A stretch of 64,000 bases of DNA, taken from NCBI GenBank assembly GCA_032719365.1, contig CM064872.1, positions 52,188,252 to 52,252,251 of the forward strand. The letters are read 5' to 3'. Every line of letters starts with the position of its first letter. Within the stretch, counting starts at the first letter, position 1. The translations under genes and the position numbers were made by a program. Of the stretch, positions 23,661 to 35,345 are shown piece after piece. The notes below the pieces were generated by a model. The model searched no databases, was not told where the DNA came from, and worked only from the letters and a program-made list of their open reading frames with translations. This stretch comes from Prinsepia uniflora. Taxonomy: Eukaryota; Streptophyta; Magnoliopsida; Rosales; Rosaceae.

Positions 23661-24274
23661 GTACGGCTATATATTTGGAAGAAAGATGTAATGCAGATAC
23701 CAAGAAATGCAAATATATATAAGTGGAGGAGAGCCCATACTCTCAGATGCACATATATACAATATAAACGGCCAACCAGGCCATTTATATCCATGCTCCA
23801 AATCAGGTACCTCTTTATATATCAATACTTCCATTCAAAGATTCTGAGATTCGTAGTCTATAACTTGTATATATACAGACGAATGTTTTCGATCAATATA
23901 AATTTTTAAAGATATATATGCATATATGGGTAGGGAGATTTGAAATGGAAGTGGATCATGGGAAAACCTATTTGCTTCCGATAATCAGCGCAGTAATGGA
24001 TGAAGAGCTTTTCTTTGGCATAGCAAACCACAAACTAATATTGGTTGCCAAAGGCGGCTGCTACACAAAACCATTTAACACGTCCTACATAATGGTAACC
24101 CCTGGCCACTCCATGGATCTTTTACTCCGAGCAAATCAACCCCCCCATCTCTATGTCGTCATGGCTTTCACAGCATATTCGAGTGCATTCGGGGCCGGTT
24201 TCGATCAAACCATGACCACCGCCGTCGTTAAATACCGCAGAAGCAGCCACCATTATCATCCGGACACCTTTCGT
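23661..24274 (+). pseudogene. Laccase exon 4 and 5' half of exon 5
   Basis: After CACTA-1, the reading resumes with KKDVMQIPRNAN, then (after a small indel) SGGEPILSDAHIY and INGQPGHLYPCSKS, ending at a GT donor at 23807. A 127-bp intron follows. Exon 5 opens at 23934 and reads FEMEVDHGKTYLL, ELFFGIANHKL, GCYTKPFNTSYIMVTPGHSM and continues to 24274, where CACTA-2 begins. An 18-bp piece of exon 4 (TAAGTGGAGGAGAGCCCA) also occurs about 128 bp upstream near 23592, a small duplication. Confidence 0.88.
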
Positions 24275-24289
24275 CACTACAAGAATTGA

Positions 24290-24600
24290 TAGCTTTCACG
24301 GCAAAATTTTTGGCGGCAAAGCCCACATTTGTCGCGAGAGAGACCCTATCGTGACAAAGTTTATAATTTGTCAGGAAAGATTCAAAGGGAGATTTCAGTT
24401 TTCACGCTATAGTTTAGGCGACAAACAAGGGGTCTAAGGCGGCAAATGATTTCCTCGCGAAGTTTTTTCCCAAAAAATAATTTTCGATTTAATTATATGC
24501 TCACAATTTTTTCTGGAAAAAATAGAGCGGGACAAGTTCCCGCTGAAAATTTTGAGTCTCTCGTGGCAAAATTATAGTTTGCCGGCATATGTATTAAAAA
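24290..24600. repeat. CACTA-2 left subterminal repeats
   Basis: Words such as GGCGGCAAA, GCGACAAACA, TTTGTCGCG and TTTGTCAGG recur on both strands, comparable with the array at the other end but sparser. They are likely transposase-binding sites. Confidence 0.7.
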
Positions 24601-26466
24601 AATGGGGAAACGATGTCGTTTTAGGGGGTTATTGGGGACAAATTTCGTCCTGCGCGAAAACATCTCCTCTCTCTGTGCAAAACGCGCGCCTCCATCTTCG
24701 ATCAGTACTCCAGAAAGAAGCTTCCCCAAGCCCGACCACCTTCTCAATTCCAATCTCGCTCCAGATCAAGATTCCAAATCCCAGCATCCTCCATCTTACT
24801 TTTTGTACTCCAGAGAAGTCTGAATCGAGGCCCAGCTCCCATTCCAACAACCGGCGGGGAGCACCGGCCAATATACAATCGGCTAAGCCTTTCGACGGGG
24901 AGTAAACGGGTTGTCGTTGCGTCCTTTAAGCCAGGGAAGCGATCTTCGGGCGGTATCACGTCCTTCTTCCATTCCGAGGAAATGGGTCGAGACTAAGCCT
25001 TTCGACGACCAAAAGTCTGGAACCTCTGGCCCCGCAAGAAGGTTCGTCTCTCCTTCTTTCAATTTTTCCGGTCAACATATCTTATTCTTATAGTATTTAT
25101 ATACAACCCAGAGGTATTGACCACTGGAGGCCTAGATTCAGACCTTAGAATAATCATAGGATTGGTTCTTAAAGTAAACAAACACAGAGTTATATATTTC
25201 TCAAAAGAATAATCATAGTTTGTTTATTTGATGGTTTTGAATTTCAATGGTTGTCATTGTTCGAAATAGGATTGGTTCTTCGAAACAGTTTCATTGGAAT
25301 AATCATATATTTGTTTATTTGATGGTTTTGAATTTCAGAGGTATATATTTCTCAAAAGAATAATCATAGGATTGGTTCTTCGAAACAGTTTCATTAGTAG
25401 GAAAGGTCACATAAGTTGTCATTGTTTGATTGGAAAGCTGTACCTGTATGTAGTTGATACTTCACCTGGTTAACCTAGATGACTAATTATGGATCTAGCA
25501 TATGGACTTCCAGTTAATTGGATGGATTAACCTTCTGGTTAATCAAATGATAGTAGAAAACTGTTATAGATAATATAGATAAATATTTGAAATGAGAGAA
25601 GTTGATGGTTTGATCTCATAGAACGAATCCATTGTCTGTCCACTTAATAAGATGATACTATGCCACTTATTTTATTTGTAGTGGCATAGTAAGAGCTTGA
25701 GCTCAATGACAACTGGATTGGTTCTGCATTTTGAAATTCAAAACCCAGAGGTATTTCTCAAAAGATTTTCTAGCATTGTACTTGATTGGTCTAGATTCAG
25801 ACCTTAGAAAAAAAATTTCTTTGACCAGTTGTTCAGCAACATGCTTACAAAAAATTGATGCGAACTTCCAATGGTTTTGAATTTCAAAAAGCTGAAGTGT
25901 GGAACCTTTTACGTACCCATTTCTGGGTCACTACCATGGACAGATTTCTCAAAATAATAATTTAGATCTTATAGTATTGGTTCTTAAAGTAAACGAACCC
26001 AGAGGTATTTCTCAAAAGATTTTCTAGCATTGTGCTTGATTGGTCTAGATTCAGACCTTAGAAAAAGAATTGATTTGACCAGTTGTTCAGCAACATGCTT
26101 ACATAGTTTGTTTATTTGATGATGGTTTGGTACTGTTATCATAGCATAGGCTGAAGGAGAGGGAGCTTGCTTGCTTATGCTTTATACAACTCTTTTCCAA
26201 TTTATTAAACCTAACACCATTGTGTACTGTTATCAATTTTTTATTTTATTACATTATGTTTCTGGGACTTTGCTCTGAGTTGGCATTCTCTCTTACACAA
26301 ATTTATATGTTGTCCTCCCTATTGTGGGAAAACTAGATATGGTTAATATTCCACTCTTGGAATATGTTTGTTTCTTTGAGAGAGAGAGAGAGAGAGATGT
26401 GATGACTGCAACATTAGTTTGTTTATTTGATGATGGTTTGGTTTTGGTTTTGTTTGAATATTGCAG

Positions 26467-26548
26467 CTTTTTGGTTGGATGCAAAATAAGTTTAGTGGGA
26501 ATAATAAGCAAGGAAGCTGCAAGAGAACCAACACAGCTCCTACTACTA
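26467..26548 (+). pseudogene. Captured exon resembling LAZY/DRO1 (IGT) family
   Basis: Bounded by an acceptor (TTGCAG at 26461-26466) and a donor (GTAAGC at 26549), this 82-bp exon reads LFGWMQNKFSGNNKQG then SCKRTNTAPTT. Plant LAZY/DRO1-type proteins, which control shoot and root growth angle, begin with MK followed by FGWMQNKL-type motif I, and their first intron falls right after MK (family knowledge). The later conserved blocks of the family were not found downstream, so only this exon appears to have been captured. The match is short, hence moderate confidence. Confidence 0.55.
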
Positions 26549-29462
26549 GTAAGCACATTGCTACCTCTTTTTTTAGCCAATCAAATTCTGTGTACATATA
26601 TGTTTCGGTTATTTGTGCTTCATTCTTCCATATTTGTTTCTTCGTCTATGCATATTATATGGATGATTTGAGCAGTGCATAGTTTAGGATCTTAAAATGG
26701 ATGATTTGTTGATAACAACCCCATACAAGTAGGATTGGTTCCAGATATGAGCTGGGATGATTTGGTTCCCATACAAGTAGTTTATGTTATGATCTTGGAG
26801 TAGTTTATGATTTGGTTCCCATACAAGTATGATTTGGTTCCCATATATACCTAAAACCCAACACAGCTCCTAGAATGGTCCCCACCAAACTATCACTGTG
26901 TCTCGCGTATCTATGCTTTAGGTTTTGCTTGCGTTGTCTCTTGTTGGGTTTTCTCCTGCAGACAATCAACTTTGAATTTCGTGTTATATTGTCCTGAAAA
27001 TTCAGGGTTATTTAGTGAACTATTAATATGAAAATTTTGGTGAACAAAGAACTTGTTGAATCTGAATGGACTTAATTTTATGTTTCAAGGATTTGAAATT
27101 GATTTGGGTGCTTATTGGGTTTGTTATTTGAATGCTTGGGAGGTTTAGAGATGTGCTTATTGGTTAATTAATTACAACTAGTGAATAGATGATTTTGTTG
27201 AACTTGATGAATTGATGATTGGTTTTTGGTGAATAGATGACTGATGGGAATTGATGATTTAGATAATAGATGGTTTGGGTTCTGTTTTATTTTTTTCTTG
27301 TTTGCATTTTCTGATTTTCTCTCACCCATGAACTTGAGTTCACTCACATGCGTTGCATTGTTGGTTGAAATGCTATTGATACACTCAACCATGCACATAT
27401 TGTATGTTGACTATTATATTCCTTGGAAACTCGAATGTGTGGACAGATTCCTAATTGATTCCCGGAGCTAAATGTTGGTGTCCTCCTTGATAATCCCTAT
27501 AAAATAAGTGATAGAATTTTAAATGAGACAAATGCACTCAGTACTTATATATTTTGGGGTGAATTTGGTCTGATTTCGGTGATCTAGATTGGCTAGCCGG
27601 TGTTGAATATCTTCTTTATATTTTGGTGAACCATGTTAATTATGTACATTCGCATTGCATGCTGTAAATGGCGTCTTAAGTTAGGAGATCGATAAATAAA
27701 CTTGGCCAAGGTTGTTTCTTGAGTGCTTGCTAGCAGTTTTGATTATAAAAAATGATTCCTGGATTTAATTGTCTTGCTAGTGGTTTTTATGCCTTTAACC
27801 AGCAGGGTACAATTTTTGATCTTTGACGATTTTGAGGAATTTGTTATAGTTGTATCCATACTTTTTTACTAAAGGCAGGTTTATTTCTTTACAACGTGCA
27901 TGAGAAATGAAATTGTGAGATAATTAAGTAGGAAACTGATAGTGTTTTTTCTTTTTTTATAATGGTATTTGTATTTCTGTGGAGACGACTTTTGTTTTCA
28001 TGCTGTAGATATGGAGTTGCCTTATGAGTTCATTGCATTATAGTTTAAGTTTAAGTTTGAGTGTTCCTAAATTAATTTGTCAGTTTTGTATATGTTTTCT
28101 TGGATGTATTGAGGCTTCCTATAATTGTGTCTTCACCAAATCTTTTGGATAGTTATATAAGTCATATAAGTCATGTTTGTCAGATGAACTCAAAACTTGT
28201 TTAGACTCAAACAAATCACCCCAGATTGAACCAACAAGTGCAACATCATGTACTTCATCATCTGAGTCCGAGTCAAAATGTAATGAGCATTTTGATTCAG
28301 TGTAAGCAATATGAAAAAAAGAAAAAAGGGGATTACATTTCTGATTCTTGAGATATCTGCTCTTTATTCGATTTATGATTCGTTTCCCTTAGTTAATGTT
28401 CTCTACTTCTGTTTTTTCTTAGCTTTCTCTTAAATTCCCCAGACTTCATCGGTCTTGAATTTCTCTGATTTCTTTCCTCAATCTCTTCTTCTTTCTCACC
28501 TAAATGTTCTGCATCTTTTCTTTCGATCTTTGATTCCTTGATTTCTCACAGAAAATGTTGTGAGCTTCTTCTTCTTCTTCTTCTTCGACCTTAATCTTGA
28601 TTCTTTCTCCATTTGATCTTAGATCTATGATTCCTCTTATTCAGTCTCAAAGTCTTTTTCGATCTTACTCTTGATTCTTGCTGCAATTCTCTCTCACAAT
28701 TGAATTGTTCTGCTTTCTCAGCTTTTCTTTCGATCCTCTTTATGTCTTCTCTGCTATTTGATTCTAATCAATTTTGAAGCTTTAGCTATGTATCAAATAG
28801 GGTTACATCTTCTACTTCTTCAATTAGTCAATTCTTGAACCTTTAGTTATATTGTATGAGCTGAGATATACTGTTTGAGTTACTATGGTTGCGTTGGTTA
28901 ATCCAATTTGGTCTGATCTGAAGACTTTGGCCTGAGCTGCTATCATGTCCGTGTTGAGGTGTTGTGAATATTAGTTTGAGCTAAGTAATGTGTACATTCA
29001 CTGAGTTATCATGTTTGAGTTGTGTGCTTGATTTTGGTTCATGCTGATGAATTCTGATATGAGATGAGCTGCTGCTGTTGTGTTTGCTCTTCAATCTGCT
29101 ACTTTATCTACTCTTATAGTGATATTAAGGTGTTGGGGTCCTATGAAAATCCTGGTTATAGTCATAATTGTGAGCAGATTATCAGTCAAATGGTTATCAA
29201 GTTTCCTTAAGTTGGCCACTGATTTTGTGTCTCCAAAGTAAGTTGTTTTGTTGTGGTCTTTGTCATTTTGCTATAGAGGTTGTTAATTGAGCTGTGCTGA
29301 GTTGTTGTGTTGTGATTGTGCAGCCACTAATCCCTTTTTTTCTCAAGATACATGTTGAGCAAATTATTGTTATATTGCTTACATTATTGTCATCTGAGTC
29401 CGAGATTCTATGAAATGCTCAATTGCTTGTCTAAGAGATAAATTATTGTTAAAAGGAGAGCA

Positions 29463-29513
29463 TTGTAGCAGTTGGCATTCTGTTTTTTTTTTCTCATAAC
29501 CTATAGCAGAAAA
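29463..29513 (+). repeat. 51-bp direct repeat, left copy
   Basis: Begins TTGTAGCAGTTGGCATTCTG and ends CCTATAGCAGAAAA. A near-identical copy lies at 30902-30952. The subtilase fragment is between them. Confidence 0.9.
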
Positions 29514-29744
29514 TATAAATTATATGGCTTCCATTTAAATCAGACTAGCTTAGTAATCATATTGTAATTATCTTAGGAACACGCATCATAATTTCATAGA
29601 ATGTATGGTCATAGGTAAGCTCGGCCAACTATGTCAATAAATGAGATCAAAACCGAAAAAAAAGTTTAGTAGATCCAAGTTTTTCTAAATGCCCATAGAA
29701 ACAAGATGTCCTATAGAGAGAAATGAAGGCACTTGAGTGTGAAA

Positions 29745-30293
29745 GTACACCAGCAATCTTCGAGGCTTGAGCTTCTGTAAGCTTGGCTGTGAAACCATTG
29801 AAACCATGTGTGTAGCTGTAGACCATTGAATCAATGGCTGCTTCTTTGCTGCAGAGTACATAGAAATCAAAAACTCTGTTTTCGTGCCTTGAAGCGGCTC
29901 AATCTCAAATTTAAGTAGTTGGTCTTCAATTAAGGTGATGAAACTGATTCAGTAGAATGAGATTGAAGTGTAAAATTAAGTTGCCGATTTGAATGAAAGT
30001 TTAGTGAATTAGTGTTTGAATTATGGCTAACCTGCCAACAACAGAAGCTAGCATCTCATGATGCGAACTAGTTGCAAGCTCAGGATCCTCATGCTGCTTC
30101 GAACCCATATAAACTATGTGAAGCTACATAGTTATCAAACAGAGTTACAGGCAGCGATTAGTCAATAATAGGGTTAATTAATCTAACATAAACAAAAAAA
30201 TGAGAGAGAAGAAGGATTCAATTGAAGCTCTTAAACGAAGCGGTACATGCACCTACTTTACTCTTGGCATCAACTGGTGCAAACAAGGGGTTA
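29745..30293 (-). pseudogene. Captured subtilisin-like protease (subtilase) prodomain fragment
   Basis: The minus strand shows three consecutive exons with correct splice phases. The exon 1 end (30257 to about 30293) reads PLFAPVDAKSK and has a GTAGGT donor. Exon 2 (30123 down to 30032) reads LHIVYMGSKQHEDPEL and SSHHEMLASVVG. Exon 3 (29848 down to about 29745) reads SKEAAIDSMVYSYTHGFNGF and TAKLTEAQASKIA. This is the end of the signal region plus the I9 inhibitor prodomain of a plant subtilase. The catalytic S8 domain is absent. The fragment is antisense to the transposase genes. Only about 85 codons are kept, so it is a captured relic, not a gene. Confidence 0.88.
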
Positions 30294-30901
30294 AGATTTT
30301 TCTAACTCTAAATTTTTTTTGATAAAATTTCACCTTTTCCTGAAAATATAATATTGCAAGACGACTATATTTTCTACGTACGATTAATGTTATTAAATTC
30401 TAAATTTTTTTTTGGTATATTACTAAGAAGATGAGAAAATAAAAAATAAAAATTAAAAAAGTACAGTATTTTTTTGTATGTAAATATAAATTAATGAGAT
30501 ACTTTTATAATTTTCGCCATTCCCTCTTACTACGTAACAAGAAACTTGGCAAACACTTCGTAGTCAGCTCATCCTGCCTCCTACGAATCTCCTTAGTTGG
30601 CAGATTAAATTTATATTTGGGTGGTTTTTAGACCACCTTGCTAGAGACGGCCTAAGGACTTGTAAAAATTATTCTCAAGTCAATCAAATTACAAACATTT
30701 CAGGATTTAAATCTATTCAATCCCAAAACAAATCAAGCTATTGGATTTAAGTCAAAATTATTCTCAAGACAATCAAATTACACACATTTTAGGTGGTTCA
30801 CTTTTACCTTATCAATACAGCATCGTATTTAAAAAAAACAATAACTTTTTTCTGAAAAATTGAGATATATTTTAATATAATTGAATTTGGCATGTGCCAA
30901 T

Positions 30902-30952
30902 TTGTAGCAGTTGGCATTCTGTGTTTTTTTCTCATAACCTATAGCAGAAAAA
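30902..30952 (+). repeat. 51-bp direct repeat, right copy
   Basis: Second copy of 29463-29513, differing by a base or two in the T-run. The pair encloses about 1.39 kb that includes the subtilase fragment. Confidence 0.9.
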
Positions 30953-31436
30953 AGTTTGTCAAAACTCAAAAAGCTTATAATAAGAGTTGAGGTACGAGTA
31001 CTCTATAGTGATCTTGTTATTTTTTATCAACAATATTCCATGATAAAACGGTATTTCACTCTATAGGGAGCCGTTTGATTTGGGTTAAGCCGTATATTGG
31101 CCAATTGTGATAAGGTAGTGAGTTCAACACAAAACATTGTGTATGCATAGATGTTGAATAATATTTTAATCCAACTGCTTCTATTGGTTACAGGGAAGAC
31201 CCGACTAATCTCAAAGCCTTGATTGCCAACGTAATATTCGCATCCCCAAGGTGCGTTGAGAATGTTAGTGTTATCTAATTCTAATTTTAATTTAGTTTAC
31301 TTAAACCAGTTACACTTGAAAGTGATTTTGTGCACTATGAATGTTTTGTGTTAGTAGCATTAGTTTATTTGATTTTAAATAAACTACTTCTAGACATAAG
31401 TTTTGGATTCATCGTTTGCTAGGCTTTCGTTGGTCC

Positions 31437-34400
31437 ATGGACAAGCAGTGGATACAAAATTCTGAAATATTTAGTAAGGAATACATAGATGGAATTGATG
31501 CATTTGTTGAAGTTGCAAGGAATCATGTCAATAGTCGTAATCAGACTAGATGTCCATGCCGAAAATGTAGCAATAGATATTGGAAGTTAGTTGGTGAGGT
31601 CCGAATGCACTTAATTAGATATGGGATGTCCTATAGTTATATGACATGGATTCACCATGGTGAACAAATAGAATCTGGTTCACATTCGTTCATTGATCGA
31701 TCGGTGGTGCAACCTAATGATGATATAGGCAGGGGTAATGATGATGTGATGAGGATAATCAACGATTTGTACCCCTACGCATCTCAACATCATGGTCATG
31801 ATGGCTTGCAAGAAGATAACAACTTAGTTAATGAATATAGAGATGCTAATTTGGAAGATGATCGGTCATGTAATATGCATTGGGAGGAGTCTGTCAAATA
31901 TGAAAAGTTATTGGAAGAAGCTCAACAAGAACTGTATCCTGGTTGTGAAGAATTCTCAGTTTTAACAGCAGTAGTTGAGTTAATGCATTGTAAAGTATTG
32001 TACTTGATGTCAAATAGATGTTTTGATCACTTGAAGGGAATATTGAAAAGGATGCTCCCTAAAGATAATCTTCTACCTCCGTCGCATCATCAAGCAAAAA
32101 AAGTTCTGAAAAACCTTGGGATGGGGTATGAAAAAATCCACGCATGTCAATATGATTGTGTTTTGTACTACAAGGAAAACGAAGGGTTGGATAAATGTCC
32201 CGTATGTAATGAGCCTAGGTACAAGGAGAAGGGTGATGACAATAAAAAAAAGATTCCTCAGAAGGTCCTGCGGTATTTACCACTTAAACCAAGATTGCAA
32301 AGATTGTACATGTCTATGCACACTGCCAGTGATATGAGATGGCACAAGGATGGTCGAGTTGATGACGATTTCATGAGGCATCCAGCTGATGGAGAAGCTT
32401 GGAAAGAGCTTGATCGAATGTACCCAGATTTTGCAATGGAGTCGCGAAATGTTAGGCTAGGGCTAGCAACCGACGGATTTAATCCATTTGGGAATATGAC
32501 CACAGCCTACAGCATGTGGCCTGTTATCGTGGTACCTTATAATTTGCCTCCTTGGAGGTGTATGAGGAAGGAATTCTCAATGCTGACTTTATTAATTCCC
32601 GGGCCTCGTGCACCGGGTAAGGAGATTGATGTTTACTTGAGACCATTAATTGACGAACTCAAGGAGTTATGGGAACATGGTGTGCAGACATATGATAGAG
32701 CATCTAATTCAGTATTTAATCTTCGTGCAGTAGTGATGTGGACCATTAACGACTTTCCGGCATATGGGAATCTGTCTGGATGGAGCACAAAAGGTTATAA
32801 GGCATGCCCGGTTTGTAATGAGGACATAAGTTCCCAATGGTTCAGTGGGAAAGTTTGTTACTTGGGACACCGACGTTTTTTGCCATGGGATCATCCCTGG
32901 CGCCAGAACAAAGATGCATTTGATGGTAATATAGAGGTAAATGCAAGACCTAGAGAATTCTCAGGTGAAAACATTTTGGATCAGTTGAACAATCAACACT
33001 TTGGTCAGATTGGTAAACATCCTGACAACCCGGATAGGAATAGAAAGCAAACACAAAAGAAGCTGAATTGGAACAAAAAGAGCATTTTTTTTGAGTTAGA
33101 GTACTGGTCCAAGCTTAGAATCAGGCATATGCTAGATGTGATGCACGTAGAGAAGAATGTTAGTGATAGTTTGGTGGGGACCATTCTAGGAATTGAGGGA
33201 AAATCTAAGGATACAGTGAAGGCTCGCCAAGATCTGCAAGAATTGGGCATTAGGAGCCACTTATGGTTACAACGGACGGGGAACAAGTACAAAAAGAAAT
33301 ACGCTGCTTATACTGTTCATCCAGACGAGCGGAAAGAATTTTTTCAATTTTTGAAATCTGTCAAATATCCTGATGGATATGCAGCCAACATATCCAAAAA
33401 TATTAAACTTGATAAAGGAAAAATTTCAGGCTTGAAAAGCCACGATTGGCATGTCTTGTTGCAGCGGCTACTTCCTGTTGGAATTAGAAAATATTTACCT
33501 AATGGTGTGGTTGAACCTATCATTCAGCTGTCAAGTTTTTTTCAGCAGTTATGCGCTAAGACAGTGTGCAAATCAGATATGAATAGGTTGGGCAATGAGA
33601 TTGTGTACACTTTATGCCAATTTGAACAAATTTTCCCCCCTTCATTCTTTGATATTATGGTTCACTTGATGGTGCATCTACCTCATGAAGCAAAGCTTGG
33701 TGGGCCAGTTGGAGCTCGATGGATGTATCCTATTGAAAGGTACTAAATATTGCTCTTTTTAATTAATTATATTTCATTGTGATGTAGGTTACTTTTGGCA
33801 AATTATTGCAGGAAAAACTCACATTATTAATTGTCTTCCAGAATGTTAGGTAAGTATAAAGGCTTCGTGCGAAATAGGGCTCGTCCGGAAGGGTCATTAA
33901 TTGAAGCATACATTACAAATGAATCGCTTATGTATTGTTCATTATACCTTCGTAATGTGGAAACGTGTTTCAATAGACCTGATAGAAACAACGACGGTGA
34001 TGCACGAGATGAGAAACTCTCTGTCTTTGTACAAAATGCACGTCTATTTATGAGTAAGAAGAGCATTGGATGGACAAATGCTGATAATGAAGTAGCCCAG
34101 TGGTATATATTGAATAATTGCGAAGAGGTGTCAACATTCCTAAAGTAAGTGAACTCTATATGGTTTATTATTTCTATAAGTTTAATTATTACAACATTTC
34201 CACATATAATAGGTCCACTGATTAACAATACAGGGAGCATGAGGCATTGATAAGGCATGAGAATGATGAGAATGTTGTAGAAAGGCACAAGAATTCATTT
34301 CCGATTTGGTTTCAAGAACAAGTAAGCAAAGATCATGATTTTTTGTTGATTGCTCGTCACAATTGTTTAACTAGAAAATGACAAATAACAATTGTTTTCC

Positions 34401-35229
34401 TTGGCAGATGAGAAAATTACAGAAGGAGAATTCCCCACAGTTTAGTGATGCGTTATTTGAGTTATCGAGGGGCCCTGTTAGAGTTGAAACTTACCAAGGA
34501 TGTGTTGTAAATGGAGTTAAGTTTGTGATCTCCACACGTGATGATAATTTGACTACCCAGAATAGCGGTGTCTTTGTGCCAGGAAGCTATGGGACCTCCG
34601 AGATTGATTTCTATGGCAAGTTGGCAAGTGTAGTTGAAGTGTTATATAGACAACGTTATAGAGTTGTGTTGTTTAAATGTCAATGGTTTAATACAGATCC
34701 TGCAAGGGCTGGGAGTATAAAGCGTGATTATAAGCTAACATCCGTGGATACACATACTCAATGGTATGAACATGATCCTTATATCCTAGCGACCCAAGCT
34801 AAACAAGTGTTTTATTTGGACGATCTAAAGGTTGGTGGTGGTTGGAAAGTGGTGGAGCATATTGAACATAGAAATATTTGGAACGTCCCAGAAATGGAAA
34901 ATTGTGAAGATGATGATAGCGATGATGATGGGGCATACCAACAGAATTTATCATCAGACATTCATAGTCCCATTCAGCTTGATAATGTTGATGTCATACA
35001 TACACCTTTACATAGAGAAGATGTTGCGCCAATAGAGATTGATGCTATACATATTGATCTTGGCCCTCTTAGGCCAATTGAGAGAGGGGAATTTATCGTT
35101 GAAGATGATGAGGAAGATAGTCTGCATACTGATGAGGAAGATAGTCTTCATACTGATGAGGAAGATAGTGTTCCTAGTGATGAGGAAGATAGTTTGCATA
35201 GTGATGAGGACAACGATTTCTATTGCTAG
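31437..35229 (+). CDS. CACTA transposase, TNPD-like
   Basis: The protein cuts and joins the ends of the element. Inferred exons are 31437-33739, 33842-34144, 34234-34321 and 34408-35229, which total 3516 bp, an exact 1171 codons plus stop, with GT/AG at every junction. The start chosen is ATG 31437 (MDKQWIQNSEIFSKEY), where the transposase-associated domain begins. Domains in order: transposase-associated N-terminal domain (about residues 1-76, with CPCRKC), Transposase_21-type core (about 240-600, with CPVCNE motifs and TDGFNPFG), DUF4218-type region (about 660-770, with KSHDWHVLLQRLLP) and DUF4216-type region (about 950-1025, with GVFVPGSYG). The tail (about 1065-1171) is very acidic. No stop or frameshift was found, so it may be functional. 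Confidence 0.9.
35107..35215 (+). repeat. Tandem acidic repeat at the TNPD C-terminus
   Basis: Four to five copies of a 30-bp unit with GATGAGGAAGATAGT, encoding repeated DEEDSLHT-like decapeptides. The unit copies differ slightly. Slippage in this array would lengthen or shorten the acidic tail in frame. Confidence 0.85.
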
Positions 35230-35345
35230 GAATTATGCCAAAGCACTAACAAATTTATTTATACAAATTGGTAAAACTTTTCTTATAATGTTTATGTTTA
35301 GTTCTGATTGATATAGTAAGTAATATGTTTGTTTTTTATCTGCAG

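Larger units (their letters stand above)
24601..31436 (+). other. CACTA-2 leader, mostly non-coding and internally repetitive
   Basis: A 6.8-kb stretch before the transposase gene. 25090-26130 contains shuffled direct repeats, for example a segment of about 70 bp with CTCAAAAGATTTTCTAGCATTG present near 25756 and 26011. There is an (AG)n run at about 26379-26396 and a (TTC)n run at about 28567-28588 within a pyrimidine-rich block (28430-28760) that looks like a plant 5' UTR. Apart from the two captured gene fragments listed separately, no domain was recognised. A possible terminal exon rich in Ser and Glu (about 28176-28303, ending in TAA) could not be assigned. Confidence 0.6.

Noticed and set aside
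24493..25093. Several overlapping open frames just inside the CACTA-2 left end
   Set aside because: No domain recognised and frames on both strands overlap heavily. The region is GC-richer leader DNA. A coding role cannot be supported.
31416..31436. An earlier start for the transposase at a non-ATG codon
   Set aside because: The conserved N-terminal domain begins at ATG 31437, and the upstream codons follow a TAG that could be a splice acceptor.
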